A stretch of 64,000 nucleotides of DNA. Origin: Larix kaempferi. Lineage: Eukaryota > Streptophyta > Pinopsida > Pinales > Pinaceae. Position 1 is the stretch's first letter, and every line of letters starts with the position of its first letter. Position numbers and translations under genes: made by a program. Below, piece by piece: positions 22,990 through 34,506 of this stretch. The notes under the pieces were generated by a model. That model saw only the letters and a program-made list of their open reading frames with translations. It ran no database searches and was not told where the DNA came from. Where the stretch lies: assembly GCA_027924585.1 (NCBI GenBank), contig BSBM01000602.1, forward strand, positions 8,183,501 through 8,247,500. The letters run 5' to 3'.

Positions 22990-23748
22990 TTATTTTGGCA
23001 CATGAATGTATACAAGACTCCCAAAGATCCTCAGGTGTGAAATATCTAGTTTTTCACCAATGCACACTTCTTCAGGTGTCTTCTCATGCAAAATGGCATG
23101 AGGACTTCTATTCTGTATATATATTACTATACTAGTGGCCTCTGCCCATAATGAGGTAGATAGGTCTTGATCATGCATCATGTCTTTTTCAACCTCACAT
23201 ATGGTTCTATTCTTCCTTTCGGCAACCCCATTTTGTCGAGGGTTGTAGGGTACAGTTAACTGTCTACAAATTCCTACATCACTACAGAACTCATTAAATG
23301 CATGTGAATCAAATTCACCTCCATGGTCAGATCTCAAAGCACAAATGTGCTTCCCTGTATAATTCTCAACTAGGGCTTTGAATTCCTGAAACTTGCTAAA
23401 GGTTTCACTCTTAGCCTTTAGGAAATAAATCCATGATTTTCTAAAGAAGTCATCTATAAATAGTACATAATATAAATAGCCACTCAAGGAAGGGGATGAC
23501 ATGGGACCACATACATCATAATGTATTAAATCTAAAATCCCTTTAGATCTAGTAGTACTTCTAGAGAAACTATTTTTAACATTCTTCCCAAGTGCACAAC
23601 TCCTACATACACTATCATGCTCAAAATCAAATACGGGCATACCTTTCACCATCTGCTGTAATACTGGTAGTGCTTTGTAGTGGAGGTGACCAATCCTCCT
23701 ATGCCATAGTTTGCATGGGCTGATATTGTTGTGAACCATAGCTTGAAT
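22990..23748 (-). pseudogene. Element C integrase
   Basis: The zinc-binding region has LWHRRIGHLHYKAL and VCRSCALGK. The catalytic core has all three acidic residues in context: LIHYDVCGPM, LRSDHGGEF and NGVAERKNRT. It ends near LRIFGSLVYIHVPK. At 249 codons without a stop, this is the best-preserved domain of element C. It integrates cDNA by a D,D-35-E mechanism. The frame is separated from protease by one stop and from RT by several. Confidence 0.93.
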
Positions 23749-24138
23749 TTACTTCCTGGGTACCTTGTAGAGACCTCCCTCTCTAACTCCAACCACTGTT
23801 GCATATTTCAAGTCTTTGTTCTTCGGCCATAATAGTGCTTGATTATCCATGAAGATAACTTGAAAGCACTTATCTTCAAGAACCGAAACTGATAGGAGGT
23901 TCTTCTTTGATCCTGGAACATAAATAATGTCCTCCACATGTAAAATATCTCTTGAACTCAGCTGGAAGGAGGTGGATCCAACTCCTTGGATTGAACAGGT
24001 TGTGTTGTCTCCCAACTCTACCTTGCATGTTAAATTTTTCTCCTTGATATTGGTGATGGTGCTCTTAAAACCAGTCATATGTTTGGATTCGCCACTGTCA
24101 ACCAACCATGTGTTCTCACTTGTGATGACAGATCCCAA
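23749..24138 (-). pseudogene. Element C protease
   Basis: The frame has TWLVDSGESKHMTG, the copia protease active site with its catalytic Asp-Ser-Gly intact, followed by VELGDNTTCSIQGVGS and the ILHVEDIIYVPGSKKNLLS block. It ends at a stop just before integrase. It is preceded in frame by the gag C-terminus. Confidence 0.93.
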
Positions 24139-24169
24139 AAGTGTTGAGACTAGGCAATATCCCCTCCTT

Positions 24170-25011
24170 GTATCCTTTTCTCCGGGTGCATTCTTTTGAG
24201 TAGTTCCATCTTCTATAGTGGTAGAAGCATGAAACCTTCCTTTTCCTTTTTTCTTTGCTTCTCACTCCCTTGCATAATGCCCCTTCTTGTCACAGTGGTA
24301 GCATATAACCTTCAACTTTTCAAATTCCTTGTTGTATACCTTCTTCTTCGAATGGGAAAACTTCTTTTGAGAGATGTTCTTCGTGCCTTTCTTCATCCTT
24401 GCTGTCAGGGCAAGGTTTTCTTCTTTGATGCATAATGAATTGCTATGGATTCACCCCTCCTATTGGAGCCAGTTGTGCCACAAAATTTTGAATTTAGGTT
24501 TTACCTCTCATCCATTTACCACATCCAATAATGGCTCCCATGAGGATGGGATACCATCAATAGCGGTTTGGAGAAGATCATCTTCATCCACCACTACTCC
24601 AATACTATCAAGTTGATCTCTTACCTGAGAGATCTTGGTGAAGAAGGAGGCCACTGTCTCATCCTTCTCCATATTTAGGTTTTGAAGCTTATTCTTCAAT
24701 GCCCTCTTTTGACTCGGCACCTTCTTCTCATATAGGTTTGTCAAAGTAACAAAACACTCCTTTGTGGTCTTCAACGGAGTGATCACGGACATCAAATAGT
24801 CCTTTACCGAATCATAGATGATTTGTTTGGCTTTATCTTGGTTCTTCTTGAAGTTGATCCGCCCTGCATTAGAAGTAGGCTCCTCCACCATAGTGGATAC
24901 TTAGCCATCCAAGTCATGTTCCTCCAAGATGTTCAACACCCTTGCCTTCCAAGTGTTCAAATTCGAAGTGCCCTCAAGACGGTCTTCTGGTCGAACAGAG
25001 ATCGATGCCAT
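24170..25011 (-). pseudogene. Element C gag
   Basis: Starts at the ATG at 25011-25009 (MASISVRPEDRLEG, then LNTWKARVLNILEEHDL), the usual copia Gag opening. A stop after LDG is followed by a clean 127-codon section (24508-24891) with AKQIIYDSVKDYLM, NLYEKKVPSQKRALKN and FFTKISQVRDQL, the UBN2-type capsid. The zinc knuckle near 24262-24305 reads CYHCDKKGHYARE and then TGA, so the final zinc-binding Cys codon has become a stop. Confidence 0.9.
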
Positions 25012-25092
25012 GGCTCTCAAGTATTGTGCTCAACTCCTCAAGATCTATGTAGGCTCACGTTTGCTTAACAAATCTTAGCTCCTTCAAACCCT

Positions 25093-25106
25093 GAGATCTG
25101 ATACCA
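25093..25106 (-). other. Element C primer binding site
   Basis: The minus strand reads TGGTATCAGATCTC directly after the 5' LTR, matching the initiator-Met tRNA complement over its first ten bases. It defines the LTR edge at 25107, where the expected T is now C. Confidence 0.88.
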
Positions 25107-26641
25107 CGTTGATTTTTGAGCAAATACAATGAGCTTTGAACTTTAAAACTTTAAGTGTGGAAATATTGAATACTTGAATCAATGAACCATTCAATCACAT
25201 GAAACAGTCAACTATAACACAAGATGTACCCTGGGGAAATAATCAAAACAATGAGGATGAAAAACCCCAGCAAATATTCAGAGTATAATTATGATGGATA
25301 GCAGAGAATATCTTTTACAAAATAGTAGATTGCTTTCGACACCCTAGGTGCTAGATAAGAGAGAATATTGAGCAATAGAGAATAGAGATCAACTGTATCA
25401 ACTTTTCATGTTCCCAACACATTAATAACAAGCAAGACTCACTAGCATTCAAGCTATAGTGAATGGTTGCATGGGTAATGGTGCATCGCATGCAAAAACT
25501 GTGAATTTCCTTCTTGGAGAATTATCCCGCACAAAGAGAAGCGCCTTGCCTTCAAGGGAGAAGAGAATTCGCTACACATTGAATTCAACAATCTTGTATA
25601 ACATATTTATATATTATTCACATGCATCAACTTCTATTTTTATCTTTTTACTTCATGATGAACTCGCCCTCCATCTGAATGTATCAATCTTGCATGAAGA
25701 AGAGCTCCCCACTTCTTATGCAGTGCATTAACTCACTAAACTGAGTCTTAGGATGAACTCGACCCTTCATTCAAATATTTCCCACTTAGTTAGGTGGCTA
25801 ACTTAAGTGTCATCATGCAATTGTCGCAACTCAAGTGTCGTCTTTTAGTTTAACATAAGTGTCGTCATGCAATAACCCTTAGTTAACTAGATCTTCTTTA
25901 TTAACACTTATTTAACTATTATTAATTGAAATCATGCTAATAGGTTTACTTTTAGTGACCATTGTGAGTTCTTTAATTAATTGAGGCATACATTGTGGCT
26001 TTAACTAAAGCTTAACAATTCGAGTTCACTTAGTCATCTCATCAGCCATTCGAATACTCTTTTCCTTTATGCATTTATCTGTATCTCTTATCTTTACTGC
26101 ATGGTCAATAAGTGTTAACTTTAATTATCTATCATATCATATTATACTCAAAATATTTTTTAGATGTTGTGATCATATTATATTACTCTCGGACCAAATG
26201 ATCATATGCTAAAGTAATTCACTATAGAGGTGGTCAATCTCTAAAGGAGACTTAATAGCAATTGATGACTATGGTTAGTAATATATCACTCAAAATTAAT
26301 GCTTCAACATGAAAAGAATATACCTATATAACTGGAGGTTCACCCCATGGGAACCTACTATAACTAGAGGTCCACATGAGAATTTGACTTGACACACAAG
26401 TCCTAAGCCTTGTATAACAAGACTTTACAACATCATCACTTTGATACATCAAAGCATTCACCTCAACACATGAGGAATAACCTTTTACAACTGAAGGCTT
26501 AGTCATCCTTGAGTCCAACTCAAGAATCTACTCCAAGTTCCTGAGTCCAAATCAGGCTCCCTACCTCAACACATGAGGCCCAATCCTGGCCGCACATGAA
26601 TATTGGCTTGGAGAATGACTCGTAATGTTGTACATTTAACA
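25107..26641 (-). repeat. Element C 5' LTR
   Basis: The 1.5-kb partner of 19613-21092. Its outer edge ends CATTTAACA, followed by TTATG of the target duplication. It has an extra segment near 26262-26330 (GATGACTATGGTTAGTAATATATC) that the other LTR lacks or has lost. No genes lie in it. Confidence 0.92.
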
Positions 26642-27359
26642 TTATGCAAAGTTGAGTAAGTGTACTTTCTATCAAAAGCAATTGTTATAACTGGGTCACA
26701 TTATTTTAGGAGAAGGATTGGTCGTGGACCTTGCTAAAATTAAAGCTATACAAGAATGGCCCACTCCTAAAAATGTAATTGAGGTAAGATTGTTTATGGG
26801 GTTGGCTGGCTATTACAAGATATTTATAGAAGCTTTCTCTAGAATAGCCAATCCCATTACTTCTTTACATAAGAAAGGTGTGACTTTCATTTGGACTCAG
26901 AAATGTGAAGATAGTTTCAAACTTCTGAAGTATTTGCTTACATGTGCACCGATTTTAAAAATTGTAGATCTAGATAAGGAATATGTGGTATGCATAGATG
27001 CATATTTGGATGGACTCGGTGGAGTTCTGACACAAGAAGGGCATGTGATTTGTTATGAACAATTGAAGGAAAATGAAAAGAAGTATGCAATGCATAATCT
27101 GGAGCTCGTTACCATAGTACACACCTTGAAGATGTGGAAGCATTACCTCATGGGTAACATTCTTTAGTTGAAGTCAGATCATCATAGCTTAAAGTACTTG
27201 TTTGAACAAGCCAACTTGAATGCTCATAAAGCTAGATGGATGGAATTCCTAAGAGAAATCAATTTTGAAATTAAGCATATTAAGGGCAAGGAAAATCAAG
27301 TTGCAGATGCATTAAGTAGAAGAAATCAATTGATGAAAATTACAGCCATTAGTAGTTAG
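26642..27359 (+). pseudogene. Element B RT end and RNase H
   Basis: The B polyprotein resumes after element C: LSKCTFYQKQL, LGHIILGEGLVVDLAKIKAI, LFMGLAGYYKIFIEAFSRIA. RNase H follows: the first catalytic Asp region reads YVVCIDAYLDGLGGVL; then HNLELVTIVHTLKMWKHYL, a stop, LKSDHHSLKYLFEQANLN and ENQVADALSRR. The catalytic residues are recognisable. Stops after NIL and ITAISS divide it. It reads straight on from the RT half before C, proving C is an insertion. Confidence 0.92.
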
Positions 27360-28625
27360 AAAACGAATTTGAAGAGCGGACTATTGGAAGCATTAAATGT
27401 TGATAAGTTTCATCTCCAAATTAAAACAACCTTACAGTCAAATAATGTGCCATTAAAATATATACTTTATGAATTGCAGGAAGATGGAATTATGCTATTT
27501 AAAAATAAAATATATGTACCTGATAAAGATTATTTGAAGGAAACCATTCTGAAAGAGATGCATAATGTCCCTCATGTAGGCCATCCTGGCTGTCAAAAAA
27601 CTCTTACAACTATAAAGAAGGAGTATTATTGGTTTAGCATAAAGAAAGAGATAGCAAGGTTCATTGCTAAGTGTCTTAAATGTCAAAGGGTGAAAGCAGA
27701 GCGTAGACATATTGCTGGTCTACTTCACTGATTTCCAATTCCATAATGGAAATGGGATGTAGTAACCATAGACTTTATCACTAAATTACCAAGGACATCG
27801 AAGCAACATGAATCCATTATGGTGGTAGTCGATAAATTTACAAAATCAACTCATTTTATACTTATCCAGTCAACATTTAAAGCATCAAATATTGAAGAAA
27901 TTTATACGAAGGAAGTTTCCAGGTTACATGGGATTCCTAAGGCAATTGTTTCATATTGAGATTCCAAGTTAACATCGAAATTTTGGAAAGGTTTGTTCAA
28001 GGAGATTGGAACCAAACTCAATTTCATCACAACTTATCATCCACAAATAGATGGGTAGACTGAGCATGTTAATCAAGTCATTAAAGATATGTTGAGAATG
28101 TATGTAATGGACAAACCCACCAAATGGGAAGGTTACATATATTTGGTAGAATTTGCCTATAACAATGGATATCAAGCATCATAGAAAATGAGTCCATTTG
28201 AAGCATTATATGGTGGAAGCTGTAATGTTCCAGTGAATTGGGATAAACCTGTGGATAGGTTGATAGTTGGACTTGAAATGTTACAGGACATAGAAGATCA
28301 GGTGGCCAAAATCAAGCAGAATTTGAAAGTGGCCCAGGACATGCAGAAAAGTTATGTTGATAAAGGAAGAATGTATAGAGAGTTTCAAGTGGGAGACAAA
28401 GTATTATTGAAAGTCAAAAGAAAGAAAATTTCATTGAGTTTTGGAAACTATATGAAGTTGGAAACAAGGTTCTGTCGACCATTTGAGGTCCTAAGTAGAG
28501 TTGGACTAGTGGCATATGAGCTAGCCCTACCTCCCACTATTAAAATACATAATTATTTTCATGTTTCGTTATTGAAGAAATATGTACATGATTCTAATCA
28601 TATTCTTGATTGGTCTGTGATATAA
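27360..28625 (+). pseudogene. Element B integrase
   Basis: A zinc-binding HHCC domain (MHNVPHVGHPGCQKT, CLKCQRVKAE) precedes the core: WKWDVVTIDFITKLPR gives the first Asp, DSKLTSKFWKG replaces the usual Asp-Arg-Asp region (the frame has TGA just before DSK), and DG then TAG then TEHVNQ gives the Glu. The C-terminal part (28188-28625) has MSPFEALYGGSC, KSYVDKGRMYREFQVGDKVLLKV and YFHVSLLKKYVHD. Stops at Gln or Arg positions fit C-to-T change. The sequence leads directly into the chromodomain remnant. Confidence 0.92.
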
Positions 28626-28665
28626 GAAGAACTATGGGGGGGAATTCAAGTTTAGCTAGTCTACA

Positions 28666-28821
28666 TATTAGACAGAAGGATCAACTCAGGAACAGGGCCA
28701 TAGGATAGGTAAAGGTCCAATGGGCCCATTATAGTTATGAAGAATCCACCTGTCAAATGGAAGAAGCTATGCGGGATGAGTACCTGTATCTATTTTGTTA
28801 CTTTGAAAATTTTGAAATGTG
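28666..28821 (+). pseudogene. Element B chromodomain remnant
   Basis: In one frame: RQKDQLRNRAIG, stop, VKVQWAHYSYEESTCQMEEAM, RDEYLYLF. The order matches the C-terminal chromodomain of plant chromoviruses, which directs integration toward particular chromatin marks. A Trp of the aromatic cage region appears to have become Cys (EESTC). It lies just after integrase and 80 bp before the polypurine tract, as in Tekay/Del-type elements. Confidence 0.82.
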
Positions 28822-28890
28822 AATATTTTGAACATGAATTTTGAAAAATTACATTTTGGACAATGAAACACAAAGGATTGTGATAAATCT

Positions 28891-28902
28891 AAGACGGGGG
28901 AA
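28891..28902 (+). other. Element B polypurine tract
   Basis: AAGACGGGGGAA lies directly before the 3' LTR start TGTAATAC. It is the usual primer for plus-strand synthesis and fixes the LTR edge at 28903. Confidence 0.88.
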
Positions 28903-29187
28903 TGTAATACTCCAGTTTTGATTCCTGATATCATTATGTAATTTTTGATTACCTAATGCCTGAAAGGATGAACAAATTATATTTTGAATTATTAATATAA
29001 AATACAGCTGGCTATGGTGGGGAAGACGCTAAAGAGAATAGGGGACTATGAATTCACCAATGAGAAAGAAAGGGGGATATAAATATCATAGGGGGAATTA
29101 CAACATGACCCTAACATAACCTTGAGTGCAAAAGTACCTTCATCTTATTTTAATCGTTAATACTTTTTCATTAACTATAATACTGAG
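28903..29187 (+). repeat. Element B 3' LTR, truncated
   Basis: The first 285 bases of the LTR only, matching 14847-15125. Homology ends near TTAACTATAATACTGAG, after which unrelated sequence follows. About 1.8 kb of LTR is missing, so the right target duplication cannot be seen. Confidence 0.88.
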
Positions 29188-30496
29188 TAGGGTGGGGACC
29201 ATGAAATCAAGAATTATTTTCACTATTCACCATTCAAAGAGATTGTGAGACTTGGGACTTTGGGTGCTCATATATTCCATTCTGACCATTGAATTTTTAT
29301 TCTGTGAGTTGTATATGTTGAGGGTCTCTCCCTCTTCAATTTTGTCCCTTTTTTTTAGACTAAGGTGTCTTGGGCCTATGGGGATCCTCCAAAAAATATC
29401 ATCAATTGTCATGGATTTTGAGTAACTTTTTTTGCGATGCAGCTGTACACAACCAATAAATAAGTGTGATGGGTCCCACATATTGAGGAAAATCCTAAGA
29501 CCATCCATCATAATTGTTATAAGAAAAAATGCAATACGGTCACACTTTTTCCCCAAACAGGTGCGATATCTCATTGCATGTTTTTTTGGGAAAGTTGTGA
29601 CGTCAAGTCACACTTTTGGGGGTTAAAAGCATACATTAAATTTTGTTTTTTTGGAAAAAATGTAGCCGCGAGGGTGAGATGGACGGAAAGGGACTTTCCA
29701 ATATTTCAAGAAAAAATTCATAATAGTGCAACCATGTGACATACACTTACACAATGTAGACTTCTCAATTTCCTTGAGAACCCACTAATAAGGGTGGGCA
29801 TTCTTCCACTAATGAAGATCATCAAATACTATGATGTAGAGATAAGATTGCTCATGTTGTAGGGTAATTGCATTGATCTCACCTTAATAGATATGTACTT
29901 CATTGCTATCCGACCCATGTATTGTGTGGTAGGTGACACTCAACCAATGTTTCCACGAGATGTGGCCATGGAGGACTACGTAGAGGCCCATTGCAACATG
30001 GGTTCATCACTACATGAATTCTCTATTTCGATGGAGGGAATAGATCTCCTAGAGACCCGTGTAGTGGTAGTAAGATATATTTCAGTACTAGGTTCAAGGG
30101 GACCCCATTAGATTACCGACAATTAGATAATGATCATCAAGCAGGTACTTGGAAGGACTTATTTTGGATGGGCCCAAATGTTTCTTACAACATTGCGGCA
30201 CACATTGTCTTAGTGTAGATGCTCAGGAAGGGATATCTAGTTTGGTGCCTTAGTTTGTGCCTACTTCTTTGAGGAAGTGACTACACTGTGGTCCCATCAT
30301 GTGATGGAGCCTTGTATGCAATGGTGGGAATATCTAATGCCGAGGGGTCGAGGCAGTGTCATGGGAAATGCCTTTCATCACAATATATTTTATCAATGGT
30401 CCCATCTCCCTCTGGTCATTAAGGATCACCCCTATACGAGTATGGCCTACTAAGGGGACCCAGAGCTACCTCAACCACCAATCTAGGAATAGGGTC
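29188..30496. other. Decayed repeat DNA, no clear gene
   Basis: No domain is firmly recognised. It may hold the worn downstream part of the gypsy block D1 (minus strand), since it lies where RT should follow the protease, but no RT motif could be read. Short frames at 29227-29574 and 29893-30111 have no known match. A T-run and TTTGGGGGTTAAAAG lie near 29580-29660. Confidence 0.4.
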
Positions 30497-32677
30497 TTAA
30501 GGGTACATAGGATCCCTCTTGGGTGTTGTAGAGGGGATGATAACATCAATGTCTAGGGTAGACTGAACTACCATGTTCTTGGTTTTGCTCCTATACTTAT
30601 TTTTTCTAGGAGTTTGAATGGAAGGGATGAACTCCTTATTAACTACATGGGGTGATAAATTAGAAGTAACAATCGGTTGGATGGGGGTTAAAACCACTTG
30701 AGGAGTCTTAATATAGAACACATTCCCAACCAAGGTTATCCTAATATAGAAGAAAATTTTAATGGTTTCTACTGTGGAGCATGAGTATTTCATAAGTAAT
30801 GTTGCATTACTCTAAAATACCCTCTAGGGTGGTCAAGGGAGAAGCCCTGAAAAGGTTCCAATTAACATGGCATCTTGGAATATTCTATACCCAAAGCTAG
30901 TGAACAAGGGCATATAAAGGTTACCCTTGATGGTAAGAAATACATTCTCTTGGTTATAAGAAGAAGACTTGGCAAAGTGGTATGTGAGTTGATCAAATGT
31001 AATGACCTTCTCGTTATGGGGGAACATCATGAGTCAAAATATTTTGGAAGCGGCCACTTTCATATCTCTCTCTCTATATATAGGATGTTGTAGTATGACT
31101 GAGCATCTACAACTTCAATATATATCGGGAAAATTTCATTTGCGAGTTCTATGGGAACATTCTAGAGGAGGCCTTCCAGTTGGTAATGTTGACCAATATA
31201 CTCATGTAAATTCATAAGGGACAGGGTCATTTCGAGGATCCAAGCTTCTTCCAAATATGCATTGGCATGACACATGTGGAGGCACTTCGTCAATAATACT
31301 TCGATAGATAATCAAATTCTTGATGGAGATAGGAACCTGAAAGGATACTAAAGAATGAATTTGGGGTTCATTTCTATCAAATTCAAACATGATCAAACGA
31401 ATGTTAGAAGGATCAACTACACCTAATGCAATTAGAAGGGTCTTATGTTTCACATGACAATTCTATAGATATTCCAAGGTAGAAATGGCAGTGGGGGACT
31501 AGGCCAAGTCATCCATGACACTATAATTATGGGAAGCTTTAGCATTTGGGTTATGGGTTGTGTGATGTAATGGAATATTAAGGACCTTCGGACTAAGACC
31601 AAAATTATGTCATGTGAAATGTAAAAGTTCTTCTAATCAAGTCGAATCCTTGTCATTGTCAGAATTGTCAAGTTCAACAAGCATACCATATTGATTACAT
31701 CAATTTTTAAGATTGACATTAACTGAGGTCATGAAGACATTCTAGAAAGAAGATTCACCAAAATTTGTTGATATAGATGGATGGTTAGAGTGAGGCATCA
31801 CTAGTTGTGCTATGACAAACCCCTATGTGGAAAGGGGTTTTGTAGTAGCATTTTTTACATTGTAGGAGCATGAGTAGGTGGAGTATGGGTTTGATCTTGT
31901 GGGTTGTTCACAATCTCATACTTGTTAGCCTCATCTGATATCGGAGATCCCTTGCAAGGTGCAAACAATGTTGAGTATAAAATCCATAAATTCTAAGAAA
32001 GGAACACATATGGTTAGTCTATAACTAAGGGTTTTACCCTATTGGGTATGTTTGTTTGGATCCTGATTTGTAGGGTTATAATTTCCTCTAGTGTTAGTAG
32101 GAGGGCTAGGAGGTCGGCCTCCACCTTCCTTATTTTGATTATTTCCTTTATTCTTCCCATTATTATTCTTCTTGTTGGTATTAGGATGCAAATTTTGATT
32201 GTTGGGTGAGGTTTGTTTGGCATGTTTTGTTAATAATAAACCTACCCTAGTGGAAAAGGGGGAGGTTAAGGAGGTTGTTTGGTCGGAGGTCCAAACGAAG
32301 GGTCGGGGAAATGTTAATAAGAGTTATGGGCTAGTGGAGCCACATATGTGGTAGAAGCAGCATTGCACATAGGACCATGGACATGGGGGTATGAAGAGGA
32401 ACTGAGTATGAGGTACTTTATCCTACATGTGAGGATGAGTGCATAGGGATAGGAGGTAGGCAAAGAATAAGTGGTTGCCCCATATTAGAACACTCACCAC
32501 TACATGGTATTCCCATACATATAATTTCCATTTGAAGTTGGCATTTTATTGTATGTACTAGGAGTGGATGTTACTACACCAATCACACAATCCATAGAAT
32601 AAGAGGACTTTGACTGATATTTGTATGATGAGTCATTATGGGGTGCATTTGGGATGATAGAAGACATAGATCAAGAT
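30497..32677 (-). pseudogene. D1: gypsy gag end and protease, broken
   Basis: Read on the minus strand, a Gag C-terminal segment lies at about 32080-32230: HPNNQNLHPNTNKKNNNGKN, then an Asn/Pro-rich tract. Downstream come YSVMDDLA and TLEYL, and at 31202-31453 KTLLIALGVVDPSNIRLIMFE then NLIIYRSIIDE. The Asp-Glu with the following Ser/Cys context resembles the DEGAS protease motif of a gypsy group. Then 30833-31030 has MMFPHNEKVITFDQLTY, the segment after the protease in that group, and 30497-30793 a Pro/Lys-rich linker. No RT was identified. Frames are broken many times. Assignment rests on remembered family patterns. Confidence 0.6.
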
Positions 32678-32800
32678 TGTAATACCTCTAATTTTGACTT
32701 GGAATGTATTAAATGAAATTATATAAATGATGTAAATATGCTAGTATGGATTCCTAGTGTGGTGCTCAAGGCTAAGGCCTGACTAGTGAATGTGTAGGCC
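31150..32800. repeat. 1.65-kb tandem duplication, unit 1
   Basis: This block (protease region, gag end and the first 123 bp of an LTR) is repeated from 32801 onward. The junction is sharp: GTGTAGGCC (to 32800) is followed by TATGGGAACATTCTAGA, which also starts this unit at 31150. After subtracting element E, its target duplication and an internal 478-bp duplication, unit 2 (32801-42876) has essentially the same length. Confidence 0.88.
32678..32800 (+). repeat. LTR-edge remnant in D1
   Basis: 123 bases starting TGTAATACCTCTAATTTTGAC, closely matching the first 123 bases of the LTR at 42754. The rest of the LTR was lost when the tandem duplication formed. The start is of the same TGTAATACCC type as the element B LTR. 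Confidence 0.82.
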
Positions 32801-33508
32801 TATGGGAACATTCTAGATGAGGTGTTCAAACTGGGATTGTTTACCATACTCATGTAAAGTCATAAGAGAAAGGGTCATTTTGAGGATCCAAGCTTCTTCC
32901 AAATATACATTGGCATGACACATGTGGAGGCCACTTCGTCATTAATGCATCGATAGATAATCAAATTCTTGGTATAGACATGAACTTGAAAGGCTACTGA
33001 AGAAGGCATTTGGGGTTCATCTATATCCAATTCAAAAATGATAAGATGTGTGTTAGAAGGATCAATTGCATGCAATGCAATTAGAAGAAATATATGTTGC
33101 ACATGACCATTTTTTAGAACTTCAAAGGTAGAAATGGAAATGGGAGACTAGGCCAAGTCATCCACGACACTATAGTTATGGGAAGCATTAGCATTTGGGT
33201 TATGGGTTGCATGACACAATGGAATATTAGGTACCTTAATAATAAGGCCAACATTATGTCATGTGAAATGTAAAGTTCTTCTGATGAAGTTGAATCCTTG
33301 TCATTGTTGGAAATGACAGGTTCAACAAGCATACCATATTGATTACATCAATTTTTTAAGACTGATATCAACTCAGGTCATGAAGACATTCTAGAAAGAA
33401 GTTTCACCAAAATTGGTTGATGTAGATGGATGGTTAGGGTGAGGCATCACCAATTGTGCCATGACAAACCCCTGTGGTGGAAAGGGGTTTTGTTGTACCA
33501 CTGGTTAC
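32801..33508 (-). pseudogene. D2: second gag/protease copy, left part
   Basis: Copy of D1. The minus-strand frame 32875-33102 has SNTHLIIFELDIDEPQMPSS and NLIIYRCINDEVASTCVM, a better-kept version of the protease motif; the Gly expected after Asp-Glu is Val. A second section is 33114-33332. The copy is cut at 33508 by element E and continues at 41454 after the GTTAC duplication. It may once have been able to make protease, but it now has frameshifts and a changed active site. Confidence 0.6.
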
Positions 33509-34209
33509 TGTTGGAATATTCTCACCATCATTTTTATATTTTGCATGCTTGCATGCATCCAATCATCAATATGGTAGTCTCCCAGCACCTAGTCCTCAGT
33601 TTTTCATCCCCAGGAGCCTGTTTCTTCTCATTTCTATCCCTCCTAGCCATATATGCGCCCTTTTTTTCATCACTGGAGTACAAGTGCTCCCTCTTCCCCC
33701 TATTTAGGAGATTCTTCAGTTAGTTCCTTGAATAGTGGATCTATTCCTTGATCTAGGGACTAATTACTAGTTTAACTGACTGAACCACTTGCATAGACCT
33801 CCAGAGAGACTAGATCAGCTATACTGACTACTGAAAGCTCCTCACGAGCCCACATTGGAGTCTCCTTCCCTACATTTGTGCCACATGCACCAGTTAGACT
33901 CATTTGACTAATGTTTGACCACTTGTGACCACTATTACTGATTGGATGATGTCTCCAATGTCATCCAAGCCACATATTGAGGAGAATTCGAATGACCTTA
34001 GGAGGTGTTCAAATTCATTTGATTGTATTCAGTTATTATTCACTATTCAGAGTGACAGCTCACAGCTGATGTATGATACAATAGTTTTTGTCATTTCTTG
34101 TGTATGAGTGATTATTGAATCAACATTTCTTCTTCTTCTTTCTGCACTTCTTGAGTGCTTTTTAGTGAGGTCTGCTACATTTGAGTGATCCTACTTCTAA
34201 AATATCACA
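33509..34209 (+). repeat. Element E 5' LTR
   Basis: 701 bp, from TGTTGGAATATTC to AAAATATCACA. Nearly identical to 40690-41448 by eye, apart from a repeat expansion in the right copy. It includes a short CATGCTTGCATGCATCC segment near its start. Open frames in it (33430-33723) are fortuitous. Confidence 0.93.
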
Positions 34210-34223
34210 TGGTATCAGAGCTG
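34210..34223 (+). other. Element E primer binding site
   Basis: TGGTATCAGAGCTG directly after the LTR, an exact 12-base match to the initiator-Met tRNA complement. This is the best-preserved primer site in the window, in keeping with E being young. Confidence 0.93.
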
Positions 34224-34506
34224 ACAACAACTATTTGAATTGCAGCAACAATAGTTGCAGCAATTCTTTGAGCAGCTATCTTTCATTGAGCACCAGAAGC
34301 CTCTGGGTTTCCACAACAAATCCTGGTGCTATTTCCTTGAATTCACTGGAGCAATCCAGTGAGGTATAGCCAGGTGTGAAGGACCCAGTCACATGTGCTC
34401 AGTGTCCTAAGGCAGTGTTCAATTCGAATTGTAGCAGATCTCCATTTCATAATTCTCATTTGTTTTGCAAGACTACCCCCTCTTCAACTTTGAATTCTTC
34501 AATATC

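Larger units (their letters stand above)
19613..26641 (-). mobile_element. Element C: Ty1/copia LTR retrotransposon
   Basis: A 7.0-kb copia element on the minus strand nested in the RT of element B. LTRs are 19613-21092 (3') and 25107-26641 (5'), each about 1.5 kb. A Met-tRNA primer site and polypurine tract flank the interior. Domain order gag, protease, integrase, RT, RNase H is the copia order. The flanks GTATG (19608-19612) and TTATG (26642-26646) are a 5-bp target duplication with one mismatch. The coding part has frameshifts and stops, and the RT motif is YVDV instead of YVDD. Confidence 0.95.
14847..29187 (+). mobile_element. Element B: Ty3/gypsy chromovirus, split by C
   Basis: A gypsy element on the plus strand: a 2.1-kb 5' LTR, Met-tRNA primer site, gag with zinc knuckle, protease, RT, RNase H, integrase, a chromodomain remnant, a polypurine tract, and a 3' LTR cut off after about 285 bp. 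Long LTRs plus a C-terminal chromodomain suggest a Tekay/Del-like chromovirus. A 7-kb copia element (C, 19613-26641) sits within RT; RT resumes directly after it. Both the protease and RT catalytic Asp residues are mutated, and many in-frame stops occur although the frame is otherwise largely kept. It cannot be autonomous. Confidence 0.92.

Noticed and set aside
29188-30496. Attempt to read an RT domain downstream of D1 on the minus strand
   Set aside because: No RT motif (YxDD-like, MPFGL or similar) could be found in any frame, so it is left unassigned.
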